Numbered from the stretch's first letter, positions 23,341 to 35,948 are shown. The stretch is DNA of 64,000 nucleotides from Neckera pumila (GCA_963969595.1 OZ018417.1:17858501-17922500); one strand, 5' to 3'. Translations and numbers: made by a program. Notes: a model not told the origin generated them from the letters alone.

Positions 23341-25439
23341 GGATACTCCAGTGGAGAACTGGAAGATCATGTAGGCAGTATTCCTGTGCAATTTGCAGGA
23401 GCGGAATTGGGGAACATCGATGGTGAAATAGTGGAATGAGTAATTGAATGTTGAAACTGTCACGACACCGATTTTATTCTATGGTGGACAATCAGTAGTT
23501 TAGTACTAATACGGTAAGTTTTCGGCCTGCACTAATTTAGTAATAGCGTGACTTTGGTACATCTGTACCACATGGACTAATTACAAATTAAATCAGGATA
23601 TTAGGAAGGTGGATCGGAAATGGGGCACCAAGTTCTGATGCTCCTACTGAGACCACCGAACTTGACTACTCGATAAGAGAGCAAATCAAATTTTCAATGA
23701 ATAATCTAACCGTAGTGCATGTATGTACGTACATGAAAAACGAATTCGACGGACGGAATCGGGGGTTGATTACGGGAAAATGAAGAACAAGTTAACTGCC
23801 GGTGAAGTTCAAAAACTCCCCAAACTCTGCTTTGAAACGCATAACTGTATTTTCTTTTCTTTTCAGAAGAGGTACTGTAGATATTTTGTAAACTCTTGCC
23901 AGGAATAATTAGGCTACGTACTGTGCGATTTAAACTACAGTAGAGGATGGATAATCTGCCTACGGTAACTTAACTCCGTCAGCTGTCAGGAGCCATTTCG
24001 GCCTCACTTGGCTTGGCCTTTTGCTCACATAATATCATTGTCCAGAATATGAACTACCTTATTTTTAAATCCATCAATTGTGATTTAGGCATGTTTAATT
24101 ATAAATTTACACAAAAGAATTTTCTTCTACGGTCCCGTGTTGCAATCCAGTGCATTGGTTGGAAGTGCACGCAAACCTTTCTATTCTTACCACCTGCATC
24201 CCAAAAATTTCCCTGCAATGCGGTTGGTATGTTTGACAAGTGTCTTACAATCACTGATAGTGTGACAAATGTGCAAGATATTCTAGAATGTCAATTTAGA
24301 GATTATTATATTAAATGGACACATGACAACCATATGACATTAAAAAAATTGCCTTCAAATTGCCTCAATACTTCAATTTTTTTTCCTGAGATTTAAATTT
24401 TAAATATGCATAATTTTGATGTGAAGAAATTTGTCTAATATTGGGGGAAAATCACACGTGTGAAATCATAGAAATGCAGGTAGGCCTTCAACAAGAAATA
24501 TCCAGGTTAAAAAAATTCCATGTTATTTTTCTTGGAAAAATAATCGTGAGCAGTGCCTCTTTCTTGCAATTGAAAGGGTTCAATTTCTGACAATTATTTT
24601 TAAAATTATTATCGTTATCACGATGAGTTTTTTTCCCTTCACTCTCTTTACAAGCTAAGGAGAAATCACCCCTGGCTAGGTTCTCCCCGGTATAAATGTA
24701 AATATTCCCCTTATTTTGTGATTGCATTTCTTGATCAATCTTCGGTAACTCGTGGTCTTTCCCAAATTTTATGGTCAGTGATGAATAATGAGTTCTAGCA
24801 TTTTTCTCGGAGGTGAATAAAAAAATTGACAAGGAAGGCAATTCACCTAACCCTGTTTACATGGTTTACGTGAACTCACCTAGAAGCTTGACTTCAGAAG
24901 CTTGCCCGGGTCAACGTGTAAATGCTTGTAAACCCTATTCAGTTATAAGTTGGTTCCTTTTCCTTTTCACATACTCACCAAGGAAAATTGGGGTCTCGGA
25001 TTCCAAATATGAACTCAAAATCTCCATCGATGATAAATTATAAGTTTTAGTCAGTTTTTTTTTACCAGTGGCCAAGCATTTGGTTTGGTTCTCCTTGTCT
25101 TTTTTACATTCAGAATACCGGCGATACCCATTACCAACCCTAATTCAGCTAAGATATGTGTCCCTATCTGCATCCATCCGTAGCTAAAATGATGGACAAA
25201 TGTAGATTGAGAGCCAATTGGGATGCAGACCTAACTGCTGGTGACTGCACTACTGTACAGTATCCTTACTACTGTACTGTACCCTCACTACTGTAGTGTA
25301 CTGTAGTTTCCCCTCCCTGCGAACTAAGTGCGAACGGAAACCTGCTGATTTGTTTTTCCACCTTGATCAGATGCCCTTTTTTTGCCATTGGACAAAGCTG
25401 GAATCGCAGTTCCCCTTAACTAATTCGCAGTTTCGCATG
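23341..25439. other. Intergenic DNA, no gene seen
   Basis: The frames at 24013-24396 and 24488-24841 are AT-rich and match no family I know. A CTACTGTA-type simple repeat lies at about 25245-25305. Confidence 0.4.
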
Positions 25440-26230
25440 ATGGATCGAAATTACATTAGATAATTGCGTCGATCCCCCGGACGGAGGGACGGAATCTCCC
25501 GGCCCCGTGCAAGTGGCGCCAGCTGCTTGCTAAACAACAGATCTCTCTTGCTTTTCTCATTCGGGCGTCTATGTTTAGCTGGGAGCAATCAGTGGGTACC
25601 GTCGACAGCACGAAATAGCGAATACAGTAGTACAGTAGCCCCCTCGCAACAGAACAGACTCCGTCACTGCAACAGAGAAAAAGCAAAGAAGGATGCCTTG
25701 ATTTAGATCCCGTAAGGCCATAACTCTTCCCGGCCTGTTATGATTATTTTATCACCCCAATGGCAGAGGAAATCAGTCCCCACGTGAACACTCCTTTGTC
25801 CCCCGGGCCTTCAATGAAGCTTGCCACAAATACAGTAACGACTCAGTATCGATCGGCACTGAGTGATGATGCAGGCCAGGCCAGGGTCCCTGATCGATTT
25901 TCAATGCTGATTTCCAAGTCTTCCCTGCTCCGTCTCCCTCTCCTGGCGCCGGGGTCATGGGCTCCTTCAGTTGGGCTGGGAGTGAGGATCTGGACACGGA
26001 GCCTTCAGTTTCAGACGTCAGTCCTGGTGACGGAAGCGACAGACACCAGGGTCGGGAGAAAATTGAATGGGTGTTCAGACTTCAGAGGGATCGACACCCC
26101 CTGCTGCTCTCCAAATGAGCTCGGGACAGGACGCAGGACGGCGGGAGTGTGAGCGCCCAGGGAGGCTGTGAAACGACTCCCACTGGGGCCACGGCATGGG
26201 ACCTTTTTCAAGTGGCCTCAACAAAAAAAA
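25440..26230. other. GC-rich low-copy island, no confirmed gene
   Basis: Similar in character to 22490-23340: GC-rich, short overlapping frames on both strands (for example 130 codons at 25760-26152), no recognisable domain. Possibly single-copy DNA near a gene outside my recognition. Confidence 0.35.
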
Positions 26231-26772
26231 CAAAAAATCAGGGCTCTTCAGCTTGCAGATCATAACATTGTTTACCTCTGCCGAGGACTCTGTTCTCTGG
26301 TTGCTGTTCTCTGGTTGCTTCCTCTATCAATGGAAATTATCCAAATGTTTCAAGAAAGGAAAAGAAAAATAACATTGTTTACCATGTGAGGCAAGGGGCT
26401 TTCTTTTCATCCTTGAAAAGGGGATCCCTACAATGAACAATATTGTCTTATAGGGGTCCTCATTTAACCCCAATTTTTGAATTACATTAAAAGTCTCTCC
26501 CATGCATCCAGGGAGGTATAATACCTTTCCAGCATGGTTATACAATGGTATGGATCCCAAGCATCTTCCCCAATGTCTAATCAAATTCTTCCACACACTT
26601 TTTGGTCATGGTTGTAATTGGATTGAGAACTTCTAAGAGGAAATATAAAAAATGGAAAAGATTGTAAGCTGATTCTTAGGGTTTGGGCTTTTTACTGAGT
26701 CCATTGAGCGGGACACAATGGGGGATGGTGTTGCCTCATTGAAAATCACCTTAGCTTGAGCCTACCATATGG
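26231..26772. other. No gene seen
   Basis: Unclassified intergenic DNA with short frames only. Confidence 0.4.
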
Positions 26773-26998
26773 CTTCACTATAAAAAAAAAACCGTGTTTT
26801 AGGTGACAAGCCTTGATTTTTCTTGATGGATTTTAGTGGACGTCCAACACAACAAATTCATGTTTTTTGTCAACAAAAACATCCAGTGTAACATCAAAGT
26901 TGACATAAAAACATGGGTTTGTTGCATTGGACATCCACTAAAATTTATCAAGAAAAATCAGGACTCGTCACCTAAAACGCAGGTTTCTTATAGTGCTT
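26773..26998. mobile_element. CACTA-type MITE with 3-bp target duplication
   Basis: The element 26776-26995 begins CACTATAAAAAA and ends TTTCTTATAGTG. It is flanked by CTT on both sides (26773-26775 and 26996-26998). A block TTTTAGGTGAC lies just inside the left end and its complement GTCACCTAAAA inside the right end. Most of the 220 bp is one long imperfect palindrome. Non-coding; a right-truncated relative is at 19757. Confidence 0.9.
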
Positions 26999-28562
26999 CT
27001 AGCGTGGGTTGGAAGTTGTTCCACAATGGCGATGCTCATACACATATGGTAGGAGGTTGTAAAACTGACCATGCTCTAAAAGTGTCTCCTACCGTAGAGG
27101 CACATTTTCATTTTTCAATGCACCACCAATATACCAATAACATAGAGGCACCTGGACACTTTTAATGACCACTACAAACATTCATAACTAATTTCACAAA
27201 CCTCCAAACAATATGAAACAACTTGTGTTAGATGCCAATTCATTAGATCCATTGACCTGAGTTCAAGAAAAATTTACTGAAAAATTAATTTCAAGAAGTC
27301 TAACCTCCCCAACTTAATTTTCAGCTCTTGAATAATTGCTTTATGAACCTGCTACCTTCAACATGGCTGTTTCCAAAAAAATTACGCTGCAGAGGCTACT
27401 CTAATAAGCCAAATGAACCGAGACAGAATAGGGACTGATGAGCAGACACACGGCAGTTTCTAAAACCAGGTGATTTGGGGAGCTTTACTCTAGACCTCCT
27501 CATCAGCGGCGTTTCCATGCCTGTTCCAAGCCTAGAGTCACCTGCTGCTAATTCCTCATGTAAGTTAACAGAATAATAAACAAACCCTTAGCATTGGTGC
27601 ATGCACACTCCGATGCTCGATCATTCTCTTGTTCGTATTGGAGCATGTTGAAAGCCGGGACTTGCTAATTGTTTTAAAAAAGAAGTTCAGAATTGTAAAC
27701 AAAGCCACTTGTAGGGAGGGAGACCAATGCAAAACAGGAGTCCTGTACGTAATTGCAAACCTAGAGATGCACTAAGTCCTCTGTTCACTAGCTAGAATTC
27801 TATTTTGCCCCAATTTGCAAGTTTTGGCAATCCAAGCAATCCAGTCCGTCTTTAAGCTTGCTTGCTAGTTGCTACTCTCTTTGTAGGGTTCGGTGGACTT
27901 GGTACTAAAATTGTCCCTGCTCTAAAAGACTAAGTTCAGTCTAATACATGGGTTAAGTTTAGGCATGTTTGCACTTGGTGTTAAAGAGTGCTGTTACTAA
28001 GGGTTTTAGGAAGAATTTAGACCTACTTCTGGACCGGATTCACATAGCAAACATCACCCCTAACATCAAGTGCGCAAGCAAACTTTAAGGTATACAACCT
28101 ATTTCCGACAATGTTAAGTGTTTTAGCATATGTTCGATTGAGCAACAGTGGGGGGATAATGTACTCTGGTTAGGGAATAGAAATAATGAAGATTGCACTA
28201 TTGTTTGTTAATTTTCATCAAGTTTGGAATTAGTAAAAATTAAGGAAGTGTAGATTACAGTCCGACTTGTTCTTGATGTATAGGCAAGCCTATTTCCGAG
28301 AAGCGCAAAATTAAAAATTGATCTAGCAACTTTATTAGGTGTCAATGTATTATTCATCACACAAAAATGAAGGCCCTAGTCGACATCATATTCCCCTCAT
28401 TTATGAAAAAGGTCACCCTATCTTGCACAAATGGGGCTTTGGTTGGAAAGAGGTTGTATACCTTATATGTTGGAGTTTTGAATGCGTCTATAGCAAATAT
28501 TTCTTGGTAAGGATCATTTTAGAACAATCCCCAATTTTCAACATCAATGTTTTATAACTACT
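26999..28562. other. Intergenic DNA; dispersed repeat at 27175-27340
   Basis: 27175-27340 matches 15585-15730 and 8215-8340. The remainder holds no recognisable gene; the frame at 28339-28557 has no known motif. Confidence 0.4.
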
Positions 28563-29141
28563 TTAACTCTAAAAGACCAAAGCACGTTTTAGGCAGAAAT
28601 TGTAAAAAATTGCCACTTTAGGGGGGAAGATGAAGAAAAAAAGAAAAAATTATTTTTCTTTTCAAAATTCAACCCTACCAATTTAATTAGACTACTGTGA
28701 ATGCGTAGAAAAATTTCAAAAACTTTGACAGCACGGATGAAAAGATTATTATGTTTGACGTTAGAAGAATTTTTATTATTTTGAACTTGTCCAACAAGGC
28801 TATAAAGTTAACTCCACCAAGAGTAAGATTTTTACACTACACATGGATTTTTTGACATTTACATCTTGTGTCATAAAAGTTATATACCTACCAACTTTCA
28901 AAAATAAAAGAGGACTTTTGCACAAGTTGCTTGGAGCTACCCGGATTGCTAGAAAACCTCAAGGCAACATAACTTTTGATTTGGGCACCCGATCGGAATA
29001 TATTAATATAATCAGGCTAAGGGATACATGTTTACACCTTGTGTCAAAATTTTGTGAACATCTAACCAAAATTGATTGTGTGCATAACTACCCTAGATCT
29101 CTTGTGTACGTTGAATAGTCACTTGATCCTTTAGGAGTTAA
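28563..29141 (-). mobile_element. Short TTAA-flanked piggyBac-like MITE
   Basis: TTAA-CTCTAAAAGACC on the left and GATCCTTTAGGAG-TTAA on the right, 579 bp. The interior is strongly diverged from the other copies but keeps the GGCAGAAATTGT start and the AAAAATTGCCA segment. Non-coding. Confidence 0.7.
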
Positions 29142-29293
29142 TAAGAGTCCAAAAAATACAAATAAAACAAAATTATATGAGATTTGTTCTTATCATTCAA
29201 GAGATTTCATTGAAATTTGATTTGATATATGTAGTCCATCCAAGAATCCAGATTACCGTAGTGTTTAGAAAGAACCTTTATAAACACTCCACC

Positions 29294-29770
29294 TTAACTC
29301 CTAAAGTCCCATTGTCCCCTTAGAAGACAATATGGATTTCGGGCAGGCTACTAAGGCTTCAAAATTCATCATTATTTTCTAAAACTTTTTGTGAAGATAG
29401 AAAAATACATTAGCTTCATGGGAATATAATTTTTATTTCAATCGGTGCCGGCAACAAAAGCTATGGCACAAAAGGTCCTTTTTTTTGGTGCGGCGGGCAG
29501 AAATCTTCTCATACGAAAAAAATTTAAGAAAATTTAAAAAATTATTTTCTCATGGATTGTAATTTTATCTATATGGAAAGCTTTGATTCATTCCATTTGA
29601 ATTTGTTATGTGAAAGTTATGGACAATCTTATTTTTTGGGCAATTAGAGCATCTTCTTGAAAAAATAACTTGTAGGGCTCAATTCTGAATGCAATTTTCA
29701 CAAATTTAAAAAAAAATTGTTTGACAAGGCTAAGTTTTCTTGCTAAAACAATCTCACCATTGCAATCATT
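29294..29770 (+). mobile_element. piggyBac-like MITE, subtype A, right end missing
   Basis: TTAA-CTCCTAAAGTCCCATTG, then GGATTTCGGGCAGG, and the subtype A interior up to the AACAATCTCACCATTG segment near 29765. No right terminus found. Confidence 0.65.
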
Positions 29771-31045
29771 GTTGATCATTAGCAACCGCATCCAAATTGC
29801 AATCCATATTACATCCAATTTCACTTTGTCTTCTTAATGTTAAGAAAATTGTATTGAAATTCAATACAAATAGTCAAGATGTCAAATGGAATTGGAAAGG
29901 GTTGAAATTGAACTAAGAAATAATGAATTCATAAGTTGAATGTAGGTAACCATGATTTATTCACATAGCAAAGGATTTATTCACATAGCAAAGGATTCAT
30001 TCATTTCCTTTAATTTACAATGACATTTTTTATTCATCTTTGCGATCATAAATAAAGGAAATAAATAAAGTCATATTAGCATCATTCCCCTCTATGATTT
30101 GCAATAGAAAGCTATATTGAATAGGGATTTTAAGGGGATCCATATTAATTAATTGACATTTCACACTATATAGATATCTACTTTTGTTGTGCATCAATAG
30201 TTAGTGAAGTGTGTAGGGCCTGTACATCATATTCTAAACATCTACAATTTTCCACAATAAATCCCTCTAGTTTTTCGGTCCCCGTCATATCCCTATTTAG
30301 TATAGATGATTTTATTTTGACTAACTGTGATATGTTTTTTGTAATAAATATTGTTGACAAAATATTTAGGAGTAATTCTAGATTTTCCGTTCTTTTGAAT
30401 TCAATAAGTCTAATATGTGCTACCACCAAAATGACAATTATAGTAATCTTTCTACTTTATACATACTAACATATTTCAAGTAGCCAAGTCTCACTCTTTC
30501 AAAAATTAGAGAAGGTTTATCTAAGAGTATATTTTCATATTTAAAAGAATGGACATTTAATTCATGGCAATCATTAAATCAATCGGAATTCTTCATTCAT
30601 CTTCTTGGTTTCTATGGTAGATAAAAAGTGCACTGGATTTTAAGTGATTGCTCATAAATGACTAAAAAGCTCATTTGGGGATTTTGAAGTGGTTCATCCA
30701 ATTGATTGTAAGATGTTTTTTACTTGAACTTTGAAGAACAATTTTTTTCTACAATTTGTAAATGCGTAGTTCACCTTTCAATACAAGTGCAGTAAAAAGT
30801 ATGCATCTTACAACTTGTACAAATCAATGATATGTTGTTTTGAAATTTAGTTGAAAATTTAGTTGAAAATCCATATATAATTTCAATGAGAAAAGATTGA
30901 AAATAAGCAATATTTTAAGCACATCAGTCAAGCCCACATTGACACATTAAAGATGAAATTGGACAGAACTTTGCAATTACTAAATATAAATTCTATAAAT
31001 TCTAAAAAAAATTGATCTGAATTCAAGATAATCTTTCAATAGACA
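29771..31045. other. AT-rich DNA, no gene seen
   Basis: A 20-bp direct duplication (TTATTCACATAGCAAAGGAT) lies at about 29958-29998. No gene or element recognised. Confidence 0.45.
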
Positions 31046-31491
31046 TAAGGTAAAGCAGCCCATTGTGGTCAAATGACCCATGGGGGACACATGATGATCC
31101 TATTGTGGTTTTTCTGACCACAATCAATATCTCACCTAACTTCAATGGAGTAATTAGTGACCTTATTAGGAACATGTAGTAATTTAAGTGTAAGTCATTG
31201 TAGGAAGTGACTTTTTATGTCCATCAACATATAAAAGAAAATTGTCTCCTTTAGAAGAGGTAGGTGAGCATCATGGATACACTTGCAGTTGGTTTTGGGG
31301 TAGTCTGCCGACTTCTTTGGGCTAAACACTTGAGAAATTCATAGCTAATTCATACTCTGTCTAAAAATTATGATTTCAATTGCCTTCACAAATTCTCATA
31401 CTTGTCTTCACATGGGAAAAAAATTGAAAAACTTCAGCGATGGAATGATGGCAAACTCCTAATTCTGACCACAATGGGCTGCTTTACCTTA
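31046..31491. mobile_element. TA-flanked MITE with perfect 24-bp inverted repeats
   Basis: TA-AGGTAAAGCAGCCCATTG continues for 24 perfectly inverted bases to the right end (31466-31489), then TA. About 442 bp between the TAs. The flanking hexamers AGACAT and ACACAT differ by one base. The interior includes a second CCATGGGGG-type palindromic part and no transposase. One copy in the window. Confidence 0.8.
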
Positions 31492-31896
31492 CACATAAAG
31501 AGTCAATTGTGGAACACAAAATTGACGTTGCAATTGAGTGTCCAAAATTGTCAAATTTTCAGAAAGTTATCTTCAATATTTTAGGATTTATAGAGGAAGG
31601 TTTAAAAAAAAATTTAAATATATATAAATAAAAAAACTACATGACATTGCATCAATTCATATTCTGAGCAATAACAAAAAAAATTGCATGGAAAGGGAAT
31701 CAGCATTTTGTTTGAGACTCTACAATATGATAATACTAACATATAGGTACTCACTTATACACTAGAAATATGCCTATTCAATTGATACAAATTCATTGAA
31801 TCATCTTCAACAACAATAAGTGCTACATATTTAATGTATTTTAACCAAGAAATACCACAATTACATTATAAACTCTTACAACAAGTTGATGCACTA
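31492..31896. other. AT-rich DNA, no gene seen
   Basis: No gene or element recognised. Confidence 0.4.
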
Positions 31897-32626
31897 TAGG
31901 GTGATTGCATGAAAGACCAGTACTGAAACATTGTCACAAATGCAGTGTCAAAGCTTCATTTTGCAATAACTTTTGAAGCATGACTTGTATGAACTTGAAG
32001 TTTTTAGTGGAGAGTCTTCTTATGAGTTTAATTGTATTTCATATTTTTTAGAAATTTTCAAAAATCATTTTATATTTAAAAATCATTTAAACTGATTTGT
32101 CACGTTTTGGGTTTTAGGATACTATGTAAGGAGTCCCCAAATTTAATGATTTGGAGCTGAATTTCTATGGTATATTCCAACAGTAGGAACTCATGTTTCT
32201 ACCAAGGGGCATTAAAAAATACTTTATTTTATATCCTCTACGTCCATGCAAAGAGGGCTCCCTTGCGCATGTAATTCTGAACTTTGACAATGGTCTTAGG
32301 ATCATTTTTTTGGTGGAATCTCTTTACTATAAAGTCTTTTCAAATAGCGTTTTCAGTTTTTTTTTAAATTACTTTTCCTATTTTTTACAAATTAGAATGT
32401 TAAAGTATGTATTTTCTTGCAATTCTGCACTTTTCAAGTTCTCCTATTTAAAGAATTTATTTTTGCTTTTCCTTCATAGGGTCTCTTTTTCTTATAGGTG
32501 TATACATTTCTCATATTTTTTATATTTTAAAAAAAATGTTTTCCTATTTTTATAGTACTCCTGAAAAAATGATTGAAAACGGCCAAAGTGGAACAAAAAC
32601 GGAAGGTCATTCATGCAATCACCCTA
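31897..32626. mobile_element. TA-flanked inverted-repeat element, about 0.73 kb
   Basis: TA-GGGTGATTGCATGAAAGACC on the left and GGTCATTCATGCAATCACCC-TA on the right, inverted repeats with one mismatch. A plus-strand frame (32193-32555, 120 codons) inside is Phe/Leu/Ser-rich and low complexity. It looks like a consequence of T-rich sequence rather than a transposase. Single copy here. Confidence 0.75.
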
Positions 32627-32937
32627 CAAGAGAAAGGGGTGTTTTAAGTGAGTTTTTAAGTATAGTCCTAGACACATGATTTTAAGTAATGACAATATGA
32701 TGGTGATATAGATCAAAATTGTAAATCAATTTAAAGTTCTTAATTTTTTCTACAATATTGTAGATAAATAGAATTTATTTTAGTCAATTTATACTTCCTT
32801 CTTTGGTATTTAACAAGACAAATATAAATCCCACATGCATTAGTGGATTTGATGCTTGATTATTTGATTTAATATTTTTTAGAGTATATTGTTTGCAACC
32901 TAATTTGACATTGAAATAAAAATAAATTATTACCCAT
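32627..32937. other. AT-rich DNA, no gene seen
   Basis: No gene or element recognised. Confidence 0.4.
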
Positions 32938-33299
32938 TAGAGAAAATTTCAGGCCTCCAGAGGGTTGCTCTACAATTCTCCAAAGGACCTTGAACTTTAA
33001 TTTAATGGGGCTGAAAATTGTTTTTCCCCTATTTTCGCGCAGCAGATTTTGCAGTGACAATGGCGCAGTAAGTCAATTTTGCGAATAAAAAATTAATATA
33101 CATATATATTTAATCTTAAAAAGAATTAAATTTAAAAAAAAAAATTTAAAAAGAAGAAGTACGAAAGCTGACTATTTTAGCAAGCAGTTAGTCAAGCTAA
33201 CTACTCAACTAGGGCCATTTCAAGACTGACAGGCCAAGCTTGAAATAGCTTGGCCATATCAATCTGGAGCAGCCCTCTAGAGGGCTGCTTTTTTCTCTA
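32938..33299. mobile_element. TA-flanked MITE family 1, copy 3
   Basis: TA-GAGAAAATTTCAGGCC on the left and GGGCTGCTTTTTTCTC-TA on the right, 362 bp. It carries the AATGGCGCAGTAAGTCAA block and an internal hairpin at about 33218-33268 with its own variant arm sequence. Non-coding. Confidence 0.75.
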
Positions 33300-33445
33300 A
33301 TGCTTTGCAATATTTATCAAAATGACATAAAACAAAACTTCACATGTAGATTAAGATGATTAGCATCCATCCTAAATTTTTCATGCGAAAATTTCAAATT
33401 ATGAAGTCAATAAAGCTTGCCCAAATTCTCTATAAATTTAGAGTG

Positions 33446-34362
33446 GATTCACTAAAGGCCCAAAGTCCCCTCGAGGGACACTTGGGATTTTAGGCAGGCT
33501 CATGTGACTTGAAATTTTGGCCTGATTTTTTGAATTTTTTTTTTAAACTTTAGCTTTCTAAAAATATTTTTTTTGCAATCAATGCTTGGGAGCAAAAGTT
33601 TTGCCACCCGAAGTCAAAAAAGTAACTCGCCGGGCAGAAAAAAAAAATTGTAAAAAATTGTGTTTTTAAAAAAAAAAATTCTTCTTCAAGATTCATGTTT
33701 TGGTCTACATTTGAAGCTTTGATTCATTCTATTTGGACTTAGAATGAGAAAGTTATATCCAACCTTGTTTTTCGAGCAATTTGGCATCTTTTTCAAAAAA
33801 TAACTTATTTAATTCATTTTTGAATGCAATTATCAAATTTTTTTTCAATATTTTTTTTGAAAAAATTAAGTCTGTTTGCAAGAACAATCTCATTGTTGGG
33901 TTTATGGTGTTTTAATTCCACCTAAGAGCTGTTAACAATTTAGTGTTTCATTCAATTTTGGACCTACTTCTATATAACAATTTTTTATATGTGAAAATCA
34001 AGTTTTGACATTCTAAACCCGACTCTCAACTCAAATGTTCAACATAAAAAAATTTAACCCAAAGGTGTATAGTGCAAAAAAAATCTACAAACGGCCATCA
34101 AAGTCATCTGAAATTGCAGGCCACAGTTCAAAAAAACTTCTTTTTCCAACTTCAAATGCTAATATCCTCCAATCCGTACAGTCAAACTTTATGAAATTTT
34201 TACCACATAATCTAAGACAACTGAAGTACAAGATCCTGTAGTTAGATTCTAAATTTTTTTAATTTTTTAATTTTAATTTTTAATTTTTTGAGTGATCGCA
34301 GTAGAAATGGCAATTTTCAGTGGTTTTAGAGCCAGAAAATACCTTGGGCCTTCGGGGATTAA
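33446..34362 (+). mobile_element. piggyBac-like MITE, subtype A
   Basis: The right end is GGGCCTTCGGGGA-TTAA. The left end is decayed (ATTCACTAAAGGCCC). The full subtype A interior is present, including TTTTAGGCAGGC, GGGCAGAAA and the terminal AAATGGCAATTTTCAG. About 0.92 kb, non-coding. Confidence 0.65.
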
Positions 34363-34632
34363 TCCTCCACGGGTTAATTTTCTTGCCAAAGCAATGAAAC
34401 CGATAACAATTGTCCCATTTGTTAAAAAAACAAAAAACAAAAAACAAAAACAAACAAAAACACATAACAATTGGCATTGATGCTTTTTACTTTCAAATCA
34501 ACCTCAAAGAGCCTTCAAGGTTGATTTTCCGTTTGCTAATACAATATGAAAATTGACTCTTCAGTTTCTTCAGCCACGAAGCGGATTTAAAATTGACCTT
34601 ATTTGAATGCAGAATATAGTTAGGGGGGGCTG
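34363..34632. other. No gene seen
   Basis: Contains an A/C-rich tract (ACAAAAAACAAAAAAC) and unclassified sequence. Confidence 0.4.
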
Positions 34633-34682
34633 TCTTTTGAGTGGATAGTGAGGGACAGCTCCCTCACCATCCACTCAAAAGA
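34633..34682. repeat. Perfect-looking short hairpin
   Basis: Two 23-base arms (34633-34655 and 34660-34682, around TTTTGAGTGGATAGTGAGGG) are complementary at 22 of 23 positions with a 4-base loop. The flanking G7 and C6-7 runs extend the pairing potential. No Dicer-type precursor context can be judged from sequence alone. Confidence 0.7.
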
Positions 34683-34734
34683 CCCTCACCAACCCCCCAA
34701 AAAAGATTTATTTTTAATTTTTTAATTTTTTTAA

Positions 34735-34990
34735 ACCCCCCCGCCAACCCCCCCGCCAACCCCCCCAAAATATTTCAAATTCATTTTCTTCAGAACCTCC
34801 CCCCTCCCCCCCCCGCTTTGTAATTTTCAATCCCATATTGATCTCACAATCAATATGGGATAACTCTGTGTTTCCCAAGTATCCGTATCCGTATCCGTAT
34901 CCGTAGTTAATATCAGTATTTGTATCCATATATCTGTAGTTGTAGTTGTATATTATATCCGTATGTGTATCCATATCCGTATGCGTATCA
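34735..34990. repeat. C-rich and GTATCC simple repeats
   Basis: 34735-34768 is three units of CCCCCCCGCCAA. 34790-34816 is nearly pure C/T. 34880-34990 is tandem and interrupted GTATCC hexamers with TGTAGT variants. Frames across it are composition artefacts. Confidence 0.75.
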
Positions 34991-35050
34991 AAGTTTTTTT
35001 GATCAACGGTGGTGGGGTGGTTTGTAATTTAAAAAAAAAAAAAAATCAAC

Positions 35051-35948
35051 GGCTCTTGTTTTTTAGGAGGGAGGGGGGGCAACTAATTAGGTGTTCCTGT
35101 AGACACAGTAGATAGTAGATAGTTAGTAGTTCATGATTTAATTTTATTTGGGGTGGGGGGTGGGTCACATTCCGTAAAATTGCAAAATTTAAGAGAAAAT
35201 AAAACTCAAAATTCAAATTTGTTGAGAATCTTGTGGGCGGAAACCAGGAAGAATTTGAGAGGGGGGCGTTGTTAATGTCAACGAATGATGCCCCTCCCAT
35301 TTGTAGGCGGCTCTTCTAGAGCGTTGAGAATTATCCAGCGGATTTCCGGCCCCATTGTTTTGTTTTGGCCCCCTCAGTCCATCAGGATGGCCAAATGTAA
35401 TATATTAGGCTGACACGTGTCAGCTTATTGTTTCTGCCTTGCCTACTCTGACTTCTTACCCCTGAGCTTTTAGGGGTGCATTCACAACAAGGGTGAACAA
35501 AAAGCCGAGTATTACAAGACATGGAGGTCCGATTTTGAATTTCCATGTCATATTTTCACGGGTCCATGTCATCTCAGATCATTCATAAGATGACATGTGG
35601 CACTTTAAAAAATACAAAATGACTTAATTTATGTCAAATGCGACCTTCACATAGGATAACTCTTGAATCAATGCGGATGACACACAAAGTGTTATATGGG
35701 TGACTTTCTTTGTATTATAGAAAATGCCCCTATTGGTCCAAAAATTGAATTATACTTGAGTGAGTACCTATCACCAAAATGGTGTCCTTTCCATGATTTT
35801 AAAAGATTTTCATATATAACTTATGTGAGGAGAAATACTTCTTCTAAGATTGGAAATTTGTTCACACAAAGAGGGGAAATCAATTCCCTTAAGGTAAGGG
35901 ATGACTTAGGAACAAAGAAATTCCATCCTCCTTCAGGGGTTTCAAACT
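35051..35948. other. Intergenic DNA, one unassigned open frame
   Basis: An 87-codon plus-strand frame (35696-35959) has fairly ordinary protein composition but no motif I recognise, and its end overlaps the next transposon. It may be a fragment of a captured or decayed gene; I do not call a gene. Confidence 0.35.
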
